This document shows, piece by piece, positions 17,336 to 26,028 of a stretch of 64,000 bases of DNA. Position numbers and translations under genes: made by a program. How positions within the stretch are numbered: the stretch's first letter is position 1; each line of letters opens with the position of its first letter. The DNA is from Streptomyces niger (GTDB lineage: Bacteria; Actinomycetota; Actinomycetes; Streptomycetales; Streptomycetaceae): NCBI RefSeq assembly GCF_000718305.1, contig NZ_JOFQ01000008.1, positions 310,001 through 374,000 of the forward strand, given 5' to 3'. The notes beneath the pieces were generated by a model that made no database searches, was not told the DNA's origin, and saw only the letters and a list, made by a program, of their open reading frames with translations.

Positions 17336-19105
17336 TCAAAGGGGCGCCTCCCACATCACCGTCGTGCCCGCCCCCTCCTCGCCGAGCCCCGGCCCGTACG
17401 TACTGGACCCGCCCAGCGCCTCCGCCCGCCGGGCGAGGTTCTTCAGACCGCTGCGCCGGCCGCCCTCCGGGATGCCCACGCCGTCGTCGGCGACCGTCAG
17501 CCGCACCGCGTCCCGGCCGTCCGGCAGGGTGGCCGTGGCGTCCACGACGACCTCGATGCGGGAGGCGTGAGCGTGCCGGAAGGCGTTGGACAGCGCCTCC
17601 CGGCACGCGGCGACCAGGTTTTTGCCGGTCGACTCGCCGACCCTGGCGTCGACCGGGCCGACGAACTTCACCGACGGCTGGAAGCCCAGCGGCACCGCCG
17701 CCGTGCCGATCTCGCGCAGCACCCGCGTGCGCAGCCCCGAGGGCGCTTCGGCGGGCCCCTGCTGCAGGGCGAAGATGGCGGTACGGATCTCCTGGATCGT
17801 CACGTCCAGCTCGTCCACGGCCTTGCCCACGCCCTGCCGCACCTCGGGCACCACCGCCCTGCGGGCCGCGCTCTCCAGCATCATCCCGGTGGCGAACAGC
17901 CGTTGGATGACGAGGTCGTGCAGGTCCCGGGCGATCCGGTCGCGGTCCTGGTAGACGGCCAGCCGCTCGCGGTCGCGCCGCGCGTCCGCCAGGACCAGGG
18001 CCAGTGCGGCCTGCGCCGCGAACTGGGTGGCCAGGGTGCGTTCCGCCGGGGTGAACTGCCGGGCGCCGCGCGCTCTGGGGGTCGCCAAGGTGCCGAGGAC
18101 CCGGCCGCCGCTCTTCAGGGGCAACATCATGCTGGGCCCGAAGTACGGCGCTACCTCCGTGACCATGCGCGGATCGGTGGCCGAGTCCTCGACGAACACC
18201 GGTTCGCCCGCGAGGAGGGTGGCGGTCACCGGGCTGTCGGGCGGGATCTGCGTGCCCTTGAGGCGGGACGGCTCGTCCGCCGCCGCCGCCACGATCTCCA
18301 GCCCGCCGTCCTCCAGCGGCAGCAGCACGATCCCGGCCGCGGAGTCCGCCAGCCGCCGGGCCTGTTCGGCGACGACCGCCAGCGACTCGTCCACGTCGCT
18401 CCCGGCGAGCAGCGCGGTGGTGACGGCGGCCGCACCGTCGATCCAGGCCTCGCGCTGCCGGCCCGCCGCGTACATCCGCGCGTTGCCGATCGCGAGGCCC
18501 GCCTCTGTGGCGAGGACCCGCAGCGTGTGCAGGTCGCCCTCGCTGAACTCGCCGCCGTCGCGCTTCTCCGTCAGATAGAGGTTGCCGAAGATCTCCCCCT
18601 GCACCCGGATCGGCACCCCGAGGAACGTGCGCATCGGCGGGTGCCCGGGCGGGAAGCCGGCCGCGCGGGGGTCCTGGGTGAGGTCGGCCAGGCGCAGCGG
18701 CCGGGGATCGTGGATGAGCGCGCCGAGCAGGCCCTTGTGGCCGTCGGGAAGCGCGCCGATGCGCCGGTGGTCCTCGGCCGTGACGCCGTACGTCACGAAG
18801 TCCGACAGGCCGTCGCGGGCCTGGTCGACAATGCCGATGGCCGCGTACCGGGCGTCGGCGAGCTCCGCCGCGGTCTCCACGATGCGATCCAGCGTGACGT
18901 GCAGGTCCAGCCCGGCGCCGACGGTGCGCATGGCCTCCAGCAGGCGCGGCAGCCGGGCGGTGATCTCGGGCGAGATCCCCTGGAGGCTGCGGGTGGCCTC
19001 CGTGGCCGCATCCATGGTGTCGGCGTCGGCCCCCGGGACGGAGTCCTCCGGCACGGGGCCGTCCGCCTGTCCGGGCCCGTTCGCTGGTCCTGCCGTGGCT
19101 GCCAT
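17336..19105 (-). CDS. DevS/DosS-like sensor histidine kinase (two GAF domains)
   Basis: This 589-residue soluble kinase has GAF-A at about 60-215, GAF-B at about 230-375, a HisKA_3 dimerisation helix with phospho-acceptor His396 (RDLHD), and a HATPase domain (NAFRHAHA, DDGVGIPEGG). GAF-A keeps GHPPMRTFLGVP with His155 and Tyr177, spaced as the heme ligand His149 and Tyr171 of mycobacterial DosS. No response regulator is next to it, so it is an orphan. It lies just downstream of cydABCD on the same strand (77-base gap), consistent with redox, O2 or NO sensing. Heme binding is inferred. Confidence 0.85.
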   Translation of the reverse strand: MAATAGPANGPGQADGPVPEDSVPGADADTMDAATEATRSLQGISPEITARLPRLLEAMRTVGAGLDLHVTLDRIVETAAELADARYAAIGIVDQARDGLSDFVTYGVTAEDHRRIGALPDGHKGLLGALIHDPRPLRLADLTQDPRAAGFPPGHPPMRTFLGVPIRVQGEIFGNLYLTEKRDGGEFSEGDLHTLRVLATEAGLAIGNARMYAAGRQREAWIDGAAAVTTALLAGSDVDESLAVVAEQARRLADSAAGIVLLPLEDGGLEIVAAAADEPSRLKGTQIPPDSPVTATLLAGEPVFVEDSATDPRMVTEVAPYFGPSMMLPLKSGGRVLGTLATPRARGARQFTPAERTLATQFAAQAALALVLADARRDRERLAVYQDRDRIARDLHDLVIQRLFATGMMLESAARRAVVPEVRQGVGKAVDELDVTIQEIRTAIFALQQGPAEAPSGLRTRVLREIGTAAVPLGFQPSVKFVGPVDARVGESTGKNLVAACREALSNAFRHAHASRIEVVVDATATLPDGRDAVRLTVADDGVGIPEGGRRSGLKNLARRAEALGGSSTYGPGLGEEGAGTTVMWEAPL

Positions 19106-19182
19106 ACCCCGAGCCTAATAAGTGCCTTTTGCCCCGGAAAGTCGAATGGTGCGCTCCCTCGGCTCTGCCTACGGGCGCGGAG

Positions 19183-22100
19183 CTAGCGGCGGAGCGCCGT
19201 GCCGGCCCCCGTGGCGGCGTATCGCGCGTCCGCCGCCCGCTCCCGGTCACGCATCCTGCGGAACGGGCCGTCGGCCGCGGCCAGTTCCTCGTACGGTCCG
19301 CGCTGCACCACGCGTCCCTCGTCCAGGACGAGGATCTGGTCGACCGCCTCCAGGCCCGCGAGCCGGTGCGTGATCAGCACCGTGGTCCGGCCACTGGTCG
19401 CGTCCAGCAGGTCGGCGGTCAGCGCATCGGCGGTGGCCAGGTCCAGGTGCTCGGCAGGCTCGTCCAGCACGAGCACGGGGAAGTCGGCGAGCAGCGCGCG
19501 GGCCAGCGCCAGCCGCTGCCGCTGACCGCCGGAGAGCCGTGCGCCGTGCTCACCGACCAGGGTGTCCAGGCCGTCCGGCAGACCGCGCACCCAGTCGGCG
19601 AGCCGGGCCCGCTCCAGCGCGTCCCAGAGGTCGTCCTCTTCCGCCCCGGTACGGGCCAGCCGCAGGTTCTCGCGCACCGAGCTGTCGAAGAGGTGCGCAT
19701 CCTGTGCGCACAACCCGACCAGCCGCCGTACGTCGTCGCCCGCCGCCTGCTGCGCGTCGACCCCGCCCAGCGTGTACGTACCGGCCTCGCGGTCCAGGAA
19801 GCGCAGCAGCGCCTGCGCCAGCGTCGTCTTGCCCGAACCGGACGGGCCGACCACCGCGATCCGGCGGCCGGGCGCGAGCGTGAAGCCCACGCCGTCGAGG
19901 GCCGGCCGGTGCTGTCCGGCGTGGCGAGCCGTCAGACCGCTCACGACCAGCGGGAACGGCGACTCCGGCAGCGCCTCGGGCGCGGCCGGCTCACGTACCG
20001 GCGCCGGTGCGTCCAGCACCTCGAAGACCCGCTCGGCGGCGCGGCGGGTGCGCTGCCGGTACTGCACCGCGAGCGGCAGTCCGGCCACCGCCTCGAACGC
20101 CGCGAGCGGCGTCAGCACGACCACCGCCAGGCTCACCCCGCTCAGCCGCCCGTCGTGCACGGCCTGCACGCCGACGACCGCGGCGGCCGCGACCGTCAGC
20201 CCGGTCAGCAGCGCGGTCAGTCCGGCGCCCGCACCGGCCGCGGCGGCCGACCGGGACGCCACCACCGTGAGGTCGCGGTCCGCCCGCCGGGTGCCGGCCA
20301 GCCGTTCCCGCAGGGCGCCCGCGACGGTCAGCTCTGCCGTACCGGTGAGGAGGTCCACGACACGTGCGGCGAGCGCGCCACGCGCCGGGGCCAGCCGCCG
20401 TTCGGCCCGCCGGGCCAGCGCGGCGGAGACCAGCGGCACGGCGACGCCCGCCAGCAGCAGTCCCGCGGCGAGCACTGCACCGGCTGCCGGCAGCAGCCAG
20501 GCGGTGAAGCCCGCCGAGGCCGCGCCGACCACGACGGCCGCGCCCACGGGCAGCAGCCAGCGCAGGAAGTAGTCCTGTCCGGCGTCCACGTCAGCGACCA
20601 GCCGGGACAGCAGGTCGCCCCGGCTGCGGTCGCGCAGCCCGGCGGGGGCGAGCTTCTCCAGCCGCCGGTAGACCGCCACCCGGACGTCCGCCAGCATCCG
20701 GAACACCGCGTCGTGCGCGACCAGCCGCTCGGCGTAGCGGAAGACGGCCCGGCCGATGCCGAATGCGCGGGTCGCGGTGACGGCGACCATCAGGTAGAGG
20801 ACCGGGGGGTGCTGCGAGGCGCGGGAGATCAGCCAGCCGGAGGTGGCCATGAGGCCCACGGCGCTGCCGAGCGCGCAGCTGCCGAGCAGGAGCGCGAGGG
20901 CGAAGCGGCGGCGGTGGGCGCGGGCCGTTTCGCGGAGACGGGCCAACGCGGATGCTCCGCCTCGCTCCGTACCGTCGTGGTCGGTGCCGGGCCCGGGGCT
21001 CGGGAGGTGGGTGTCGGACTGCTTCGCTTCACGTCCGGCAGCCGCCCCCTGCATCCCGGTCCCGCCCGCCGTCGCGGCGAGTGCAGATGCGTGGCCCTGT
21101 CCGGCCAGGTGTATGACCCTGTCCGCCGCATCCAGCAGGGCCGGGCGGTGGGCTACGAGCAGGACCGTGCGGCCCTTGGCCAGGCGGCGTACCGCGGCGA
21201 CGACCGATGCCTCTGTCCCGCCGTCCAGGTTGGCGGTGGGCTCGTCGAGCAGGAGGATCGGGCGGTCGGCCAGGAACGCTCGGGCGAGTGCCAGGCGCTG
21301 GCGCTGGCCCGCGGAGAGTCCGGCGCCGGATTCGCCGAGGCGGGTGTCCGGGCCTTCGGGGAGGGCGTCCACGAAGTCGAGGGCGCCGGCGTCGCGGAGA
21401 GCCGACCGTACGGCCGCGTCGTCAGCATCGGGACGGGCCAGCCGTACGTTCTCGGCGACCGTGCCGGCGAACAGGTAGGGGTGTTGCGGGACCCAGGCGA
21501 TTCGGCGGCGCCAGTCGGCGGGGGAGAGCTCGGTGAGGTCCACGCCGTCGACCCGTACGCGGCCCGCGGTCGGCGTCGTGAAGCCGAGCAGGACGTTCAG
21601 CAGGGTGGTCTTGCCGGCGCCGGACGGGCCCGTGAGTGCCACCGTTTCCCCCGCAGCCACCTCGAACGAGGTCTCGGGGAGGGCGGGTTCGGTGCGGCCG
21701 GGGTGGCGTACGACCAGGCCGTCGACGACGATTCCGGTGCCTGCGGGTGCCTCGCGCGTACCGGTACGCCCGGCCTCCGCCTCGGTCTCCAGCACCGCGA
21801 AGATCTCCTCGGCGGCCGCCAGCCCCTCGGCAGCCGCGTGGTACTGCGCGCCCACCTGCCGCAGTGGCAGATACGCCTCGGGCGCCAGGACCAGCACCAT
21901 CAGCCCGGTGTAGAGGTCGAGGTCGCCGTGGACGAGCCGCATGCCGATACCGACCGCGACCAGTGCGACCGAGATCGTGGAGAGCAACTCCAGGGCGAAG
22001 GAGGACAAGAAAGCGATGCGCAGGGTGCGCAGCGTGGCCCGGCGGTACTCGCCGGTGATGGTGCGGATGGCTGCCGCCTGGGCCTTGGCCCGGCCGAAGA

Positions 22101-22734
22101 CCTTGAGAGTGGGCAGGCCGGCGACGACGTCGAGGAAGTGCCCGGACAGCCGGGTCAACAGCTTCCACTGACGGTCCATCCGCGACTGGGTGGCCCAGCC
22201 GATGAGGATCATGAACAGCGGGATGAGGGGGAGGGTGACGACGATGGTCGCGGCGGATATCCAGTCGCCGGTGACGATGCGGACGAGCACGGCGACGGGG
22301 ACGACGACCGCCAGGCCGAGCTGCGGCAGGTAGCGGGCGAAGTAGTCGTCGAGTGCGTCGATGCCGCGGGTGGCGAGGGTCGCCAGCTCGCCGGTGCGCT
22401 GGGTGCCCAGCCAGGAGGGGCCGAGTCCGGTGGCCTTGTCCAGCAGGCGGGTGCGCAGCTCGGACTTGACCGCGGCGCTCGCCCGGTGCGCGGCCAGCTC
22501 GGTCAGCCAGGAGACGAGTCCCCGGCCGACCGAGACCAGCGCGAGCAGCAGGACCGGTGTGGTCAGGTCGTCGAGGCCGAGGTCGTGCTGGAACGCCCCG
22601 ACGACGACCTCGGCGATGAGCATCGCCTGGCCGATGACCAGGCCGGCCCCGGCAAGCCCGAGCACCACCACCGCCGCGAGGAAGAAGCGGGTGGTGCGGG
22701 CGTACCGCAGCAGGCGCGGGTCGATCGGTTTCAC
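19183..22734 (-). CDS. cydCD: Fused CydCD heterodimer-type ABC exporter (cytochrome bd assembly)
   Basis: This protein of about 1183 residues has two complete ABC exporter halves (six-helix membrane domain plus ATPase, twice). It exports thiols such as cysteine and glutathione-like compounds needed for cytochrome bd maturation. Walker A motifs are GPSGAGKTT and GPSGSGKTT. Signatures are LSAGQRQRLALARA and LSGGQRQRLALARA. In many bacteria CydC and CydD are separate. AGGACGG at 22744-22750 is well spaced for GTG 22734 but abuts ATG 22743, so GTG is preferred. Either way the 5' end overlaps a parS palindrome. Confidence 0.9.
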   Translation of the reverse strand: MKPIDPRLLRYARTTRFFLAAVVVLGLAGAGLVIGQAMLIAEVVVGAFQHDLGLDDLTTPVLLLALVSVGRGLVSWLTELAAHRASAAVKSELRTRLLDKATGLGPSWLGTQRTGELATLATRGIDALDDYFARYLPQLGLAVVVPVAVLVRIVTGDWISAATIVVTLPLIPLFMILIGWATQSRMDRQWKLLTRLSGHFLDVVAGLPTLKVFGRAKAQAAAIRTITGEYRRATLRTLRIAFLSSFALELLSTISVALVAVGIGMRLVHGDLDLYTGLMVLVLAPEAYLPLRQVGAQYHAAAEGLAAAEEIFAVLETEAEAGRTGTREAPAGTGIVVDGLVVRHPGRTEPALPETSFEVAAGETVALTGPSGAGKTTLLNVLLGFTTPTAGRVRVDGVDLTELSPADWRRRIAWVPQHPYLFAGTVAENVRLARPDADDAAVRSALRDAGALDFVDALPEGPDTRLGESGAGLSAGQRQRLALARAFLADRPILLLDEPTANLDGGTEASVVAAVRRLAKGRTVLLVAHRPALLDAADRVIHLAGQGHASALAATAGGTGMQGAAAGREAKQSDTHLPSPGPGTDHDGTERGGASALARLRETARAHRRRFALALLLGSCALGSAVGLMATSGWLISRASQHPPVLYLMVAVTATRAFGIGRAVFRYAERLVAHDAVFRMLADVRVAVYRRLEKLAPAGLRDRSRGDLLSRLVADVDAGQDYFLRWLLPVGAAVVVGAASAGFTAWLLPAAGAVLAAGLLLAGVAVPLVSAALARRAERRLAPARGALAARVVDLLTGTAELTVAGALRERLAGTRRADRDLTVVASRSAAAAGAGAGLTALLTGLTVAAAAVVGVQAVHDGRLSGVSLAVVVLTPLAAFEAVAGLPLAVQYRQRTRRAAERVFEVLDAPAPVREPAAPEALPESPFPLVVSGLTARHAGQHRPALDGVGFTLAPGRRIAVVGPSGSGKTTLAQALLRFLDREAGTYTLGGVDAQQAAGDDVRRLVGLCAQDAHLFDSSVRENLRLARTGAEEDDLWDALERARLADWVRGLPDGLDTLVGEHGARLSGGQRQRLALARALLADFPVLVLDEPAEHLDLATADALTADLLDATSGRTTVLITHRLAGLEAVDQILVLDEGRVVQRGPYEELAAADGPFRRMRDRERAADARYAATGAGTALRR

Positions 22735-22741
22735 GTGAAAC
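22728..22741. other. parS: parS site overlapping the cydCD start
   Basis: Perfect GTTTCACGTGAAAC lying across the first codons of cydCD. From ATG 22743 it would encode Phe-His-Val-Lys, and the preferred GTG start is the central GTG of the palindrome itself. Confidence 0.93.
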
Positions 22742-22771
22742 ATCCGTCCTGTCGTGCGTAACGGAAGGGGA

Positions 22772-23773
22772 TCAGTGCGCGTCGGCGATGTGCTGGGTGC
22801 CGATGCGCTTGCGGAACACCCAGTACGTCCACGCCTGGTAGAGCATCACGAGCGGCGCCGCGAAGACCGTCAGCCACGTCATGATCTTCAGGGTGTACGG
22901 ACTGGAGGAGGCGTTGGTGACCGTGAGGTTCCAGCTCTCGTTCAGCGAGGACGGCATGACGTTCGGGAAGAGCGTCAGGAACAGCATCACGACCAGGGCC
23001 GCGATGGTGAGGCCGGAGAAGGCGAAGGACCAGCCTTCCCGCCCCAGCATGTTCGCGACCAGCGCGACAGCCAGAGCCACGGCCGACACGACCAGCGCGA
23101 CCAGGCTCTTGCCGTCGCCCTTGTCGATCTGCGTCCAGACCATGAAGACCAGCGCCAGCCCCGCGGCGATCATGCCGAGGAACGAGGCCATGACACGTGC
23201 CCGGTCCCGGATGGGGCCCACCGTCTTCAGCGACGCGAAGACCGCGCCGTGGAAGGTGAACAGCGCCAGCATGGCCAGACCGCCCAGGATCGCGTACGGG
23301 TTCAGCAGGTCCAGCAGGGAGCCGACGTAGTTCTTGTCGGCGTCGATCTTCACGCCTCGCACCATGTTGCCGAAGATCACGCCCCACAGCACCGGCGTGG
23401 CCAGCGAGGTCCAGAAGATCGCGCGCTCCCAGTTGGTCTGCCAGCGCTCCTCGTCCCGCTTGTGGCGGTACTCGAAGGCCACGCCGCGCACGATGAGGCA
23501 GAGCAGGATCAGCAGCATCGGCAGGTAGAAGCCCGAGAAGAGCGTGGCGTACCACTCGGGGAAGGCCGCGAACGTCGCGCCTGCCGCGGAGATCAGCCAG
23601 ACCTCGTTGCCGTCCCAGACCGGGCCGATGGTGTTGATCAGGACTCGCCGCTCGCGCCGGTCACGGGCGAGCAGCTTGGTGAGGACGCCGATCCCGAAGT
23701 CGAACCCTTCGAGGAAGAAGTACCCGGTCCACAGGAAGGCGATGAGGACGAACCAGAAATCGTGAAGGTGCAT
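22772..23773 (-). CDS. cydB: Cytochrome bd ubiquinol/menaquinol oxidase subunit II
   Basis: This 333-residue protein has about eight to nine membrane helices. CydB pairs with CydA to form the high-affinity bd terminal oxidase, which reduces O2 with quinol electrons without proton pumping. Family segments include FFLEGFDFGIG, GPVWDGNEVWL and RGVAFEYRHK. It starts nine bases after cydA and is clearly co-transcribed. A short gap separates it from cydCD. Confidence 0.96.
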   Translation of the reverse strand: MHLHDFWFVLIAFLWTGYFFLEGFDFGIGVLTKLLARDRRERRVLINTIGPVWDGNEVWLISAAGATFAAFPEWYATLFSGFYLPMLLILLCLIVRGVAFEYRHKRDEERWQTNWERAIFWTSLATPVLWGVIFGNMVRGVKIDADKNYVGSLLDLLNPYAILGGLAMLALFTFHGAVFASLKTVGPIRDRARVMASFLGMIAAGLALVFMVWTQIDKGDGKSLVALVVSAVALAVALVANMLGREGWSFAFSGLTIAALVVMLFLTLFPNVMPSSLNESWNLTVTNASSSPYTLKIMTWLTVFAAPLVMLYQAWTYWVFRKRIGTQHIADAH

Positions 23774-23782
23774 GGCTGCCTC

Positions 23783-25294
23783 CTAGTACGAGAAGGCCAT
23801 CGGCCGGTCGGCGTCGTCGCTGTCGCTGCCGCCGATCTTCGTGGGCGGGTTGAGGTCGGACTCCGACAGCTCCTGCGGTCCGGCCTTGACGTACTTCACG
23901 AGCAGCTTGACCTCGACCACCGCGAGGATCGCGTACAGCGCGGTGAAGACGGCCATCGAGGTGATCACCTCGCCCTGCGAGACACCGGGGGAGACCGCGT
24001 CGGAGGTGCGCAGCACGCCGTAGACCACCCAGGGCTGGCGGCCCATCTCGGTGAAGATCCAGCCCCAGGAGCTGGCGATCAGCGGGAAGCCGATGGTGAC
24101 CACGGCGAGCCGCCAGGCCCACTTGGCCAGCCCGTCGCCGAGCGCCTTGTCCTTGGTGAGCGCGAGATGCGGCACCTCGTCGTCGCCCGTCCGCAGCCGT
24201 TGCGAGAGCCAGAACTTCTTGCGGGTGAGCCAGAGGCCGGCCACGCCCATGGCGAAGGAGGCCATGCCGAAGCCGATCATCCAGCGGAAGCCCCAGTAGG
24301 CGACCGGGATGTTGGGCCGATAGTCGCCGGGCCCGAACTTCTCCTGCTCGGCCTTGTTCACGTCGTTGATGCCGGGCACGTACGAGGAGAAGTCGTCGTG
24401 CGAGAGGAACGAGAGCAGGCCGGGGATCTCCACCTCGACGGTGTTGTGCCCCTTGGCCACGTCCCCGTAGGCGAAGACCGAGAACGGCGCGGGTGCCTGG
24501 CCGTCCCACAGCGCCTCGGCCGAGGCCATCTTCATCGGCTGCTGCTTGAACATGACCTTGCCCAGCAGGTCGCCGCTGACGGCGGTGAGCAGACCGGCGA
24601 CGACCAGCGTCACCAGGCCGAGCCGCAGCGACGTCCGCATGACCTTGATGTGCTTCTTGCGCATCAGGTGGAAGGCGGCGATGCCGACCATGAAGGCGCC
24701 GCCCGCGAGGAACGCGGCCGTGAGCGTGTGGAAGACGACGACCAGGGTGGTGTCCTGCGTCAGCACCTTCCAGAAGTCGGTCAGCTCCGCGCGCCCGGTG
24801 ACCTTGTCGAGCTTGTAGCCCGTGGGGTGCTGCATCCAGGAGTTGGCCGCGAGGATGAAGTACGTCGACAGGATCGTGCCGATCGAGACCATCCAGATGC
24901 AGAAGCAGTGGATCTTCTTGGGCAGCTTGTCCCAGCCGAAGATCCACAGGCCGATGAAGGTGGACTCGAAGAAGAACGCGATGAGGGCTTCGAACGCGAG
25001 CGGGGCGCCGAAGACATCACCGACGAAGCGCGAGTAGTCGGACCAGTTCATGCCGAACTGGAACTCCTGGACGATGCCGGTGACGACACCCATCGCGATG
25101 TTGATCAGAAAGAGCTTGCCCCAGAACTTGGTCGCCTTGAGGTAGCGCTCCTTGCCCGTGCGGACCCACGCCGTCTCCAGTCCTGCCACCAGGGCGGCGA
25201 GGGAGATCGTCAAGGGCACGAAGAGGAAGTGATAGACGGTCGTGATGCCGAATTGCCATCGCGCCAGAGTCTCTGGCGCCAACGCCAGTTCCAC
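23783..25294 (-). CDS. cydA: Cytochrome bd quinol oxidase subunit I
   Basis: This 503-residue membrane subunit carries the hemes and the quinol site. The conserved axial His in TTVYHFLFVPLT, the second His in VVFHTLTAAF and the GRQPW motif are present. The quinol loop is short, as in most non-enterobacterial CydA. Translation starts at GTG 25294, preceded by AAGGAG. It is the first gene of cydA-cydB-cydCD, with a Rex-type operator just downstream of a plausible -10 (25404-25409, minus strand). Confidence 0.96.
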   Translation of the reverse strand: MELALAPETLARWQFGITTVYHFLFVPLTISLAALVAGLETAWVRTGKERYLKATKFWGKLFLINIAMGVVTGIVQEFQFGMNWSDYSRFVGDVFGAPLAFEALIAFFFESTFIGLWIFGWDKLPKKIHCFCIWMVSIGTILSTYFILAANSWMQHPTGYKLDKVTGRAELTDFWKVLTQDTTLVVVFHTLTAAFLAGGAFMVGIAAFHLMRKKHIKVMRTSLRLGLVTLVVAGLLTAVSGDLLGKVMFKQQPMKMASAEALWDGQAPAPFSVFAYGDVAKGHNTVEVEIPGLLSFLSHDDFSSYVPGINDVNKAEQEKFGPGDYRPNIPVAYWGFRWMIGFGMASFAMGVAGLWLTRKKFWLSQRLRTGDDEVPHLALTKDKALGDGLAKWAWRLAVVTIGFPLIASSWGWIFTEMGRQPWVVYGVLRTSDAVSPGVSQGEVITSMAVFTALYAILAVVEVKLLVKYVKAGPQELSESDLNPPTKIGGSDSDDADRPMAFSY

Positions 25295-25377
25295 GTCGAT
25301 GTCTCCTTACGGTCGCCGTTCTCGCCACGCCTCTACGCCTTTTGTCCTACATAAAGAGGGACATAAGGGGAGACGCT

Positions 25378-25393
25378 TGTGAACGCGTTCACA
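25378..25393. promoter_or_regulatory. Rex operator (ROP) of the cyd operon
   Basis: TGTGAACGCGTTCACA is a perfect 16-base palindrome matching the Rex operator known from streptomycetes. Rex represses cydABCD at low NADH/NAD+ and releases at high NADH. On the minus strand it overlaps the region just after a GATAAT -10 element (25404-25409), a steric-block position. Confidence 0.92.
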
Positions 25394-25403
25394 TTCACAA
25401 GCA

Positions 25404-25409
25404 ATTATC
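25404..25409 (-). promoter_or_regulatory. Candidate -10 element of the cyd promoter
   Basis: GATAAT on the minus strand, about 110 bases upstream of cydA. The expected transcription start falls next to the Rex operator. The -35 is not clear. Confidence 0.45.
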
Positions 25410-25521
25410 TCCCATGACTTTCAGCCGATCTGCCTGGGGGGTACGTGACCGTGGTCACGCGGTATTCCGTGGCGCGGAAAACCCCGGTACGGCCTGACCG
25501 GCCGGCGCCGTGCGAGTGGTT

Positions 25522-25537
25522 AGTGAACGTGTACACG
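25522..25537. promoter_or_regulatory. Second, imperfect Rex-like site
   Basis: AGTGAACGTGTACACG matches 12 of 16 positions of the perfect operator found about 140 bases away. It could be a distal Rex contact or chance. A further inverted repeat, GTGACC-GT-GGTCAC, lies at 25445-25458. Confidence 0.3.
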
Positions 25538-25567
25538 CCGAAATTCGTCGCCCCCCTTCCGCTCTTC

Positions 25568-25584
25568 TTCAACATATTGTTGAA
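25568..25584. promoter_or_regulatory. Perfect inverted repeat just upstream of the cyclophilin-like gene
   Basis: TTCAACA-TAT-TGTTGAA is AT-rich in a GC-rich genome and ends nine bases before the ATG. It is a good operator candidate (MarR- or GntR-like spacing). The cognate regulator is not known. Confidence 0.45.
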
Positions 25585-25593
25585 TTCAGTGCC

Positions 25594-25962
25594 ATGCAGA
25601 TACGCATCTCATGGCCCGCGGGACAGCTGACCGCCACCCTGGCGGACACGCCGACCACCGCCGCCCTGGAAGGCGCCCTCCCCCTGACCTCCACCGCCCG
25701 CACCTGGGGTGAGGAGGTCTACTTCACGACCCCCGTCTCCCCCGCCCAGGAGGCCGACGCGCAGCAGGTCGTCGACCCCGGCACGGTGGCCTTCTGGACC
25801 GACGGCGACGCCCTCGCCCTGCCGTACGGCCCGACGCCGATCTCCCGCGGCGACGAGTGCCGGCTGGCCTCCCCCTGCAACGTCCTCGGCAGCATCGACG
25901 GCGACCCGCGCCGGCTGGCCACGGTCCGCGACGGCGACCCGATCCGCGTCGAGCGCGCATGA
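25594..25962 (+). CDS. Cyclophilin-like fold protein
   Basis: This 122-residue beta-rich protein resembles the cyclophilin-like TM1367-type family. Supporting segments are SWPAGQLTATLADTP at the N-terminus, TWGEEVYF, VVDPGTVAFW and CNVLGSIDGDPR. Members have a barrel fold like cyclophilin but generally lack prolyl isomerase residues, and their role is unknown. The ATG at 25594 has no ribosome site and follows an AT-rich palindrome, so a very short or absent leader is possible. It diverges from cydA. Confidence 0.75.
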   Translation: MQIRISWPAGQLTATLADTPTTAALEGALPLTSTARTWGEEVYFTTPVSPAQEADAQQVVDPGTVAFWTDGDALALPYGPTPISRGDECRLASPCNVLGSIDGDPRRLATVRDGDPIRVERA

Positions 25963-25966
25963 AAAA

Positions 25967-26005
25967 GCGGGTGGCCGCGGCCCTCGAAGGACCGCGGCCA
26001 CCCGC
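25967..26005 (-). terminator. Terminator between the cyclophilin-like gene and hisC
   Basis: The 14-base arms (25967-25980 and 25992-26005) pair perfectly. The A-run at 25962-25966 gives a T-tract on the minus strand, so it is a good intrinsic terminator for hisC and can serve both strands. Confidence 0.8.
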
Positions 26006-26028
26006 CGTACGCGCCGACCGTCCGGCGC

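Noticed and set aside
19129..22761. 1210-codon plus-strand frame
   Set aside because: It is the complementary shadow of cydCD; cydCD has full domain motifs and the antisense product has none.
22754..25354. 866-codon plus-strand frame
   Set aside because: It is antisense to cydA and cydB, with charged low-complexity composition and no family motif.
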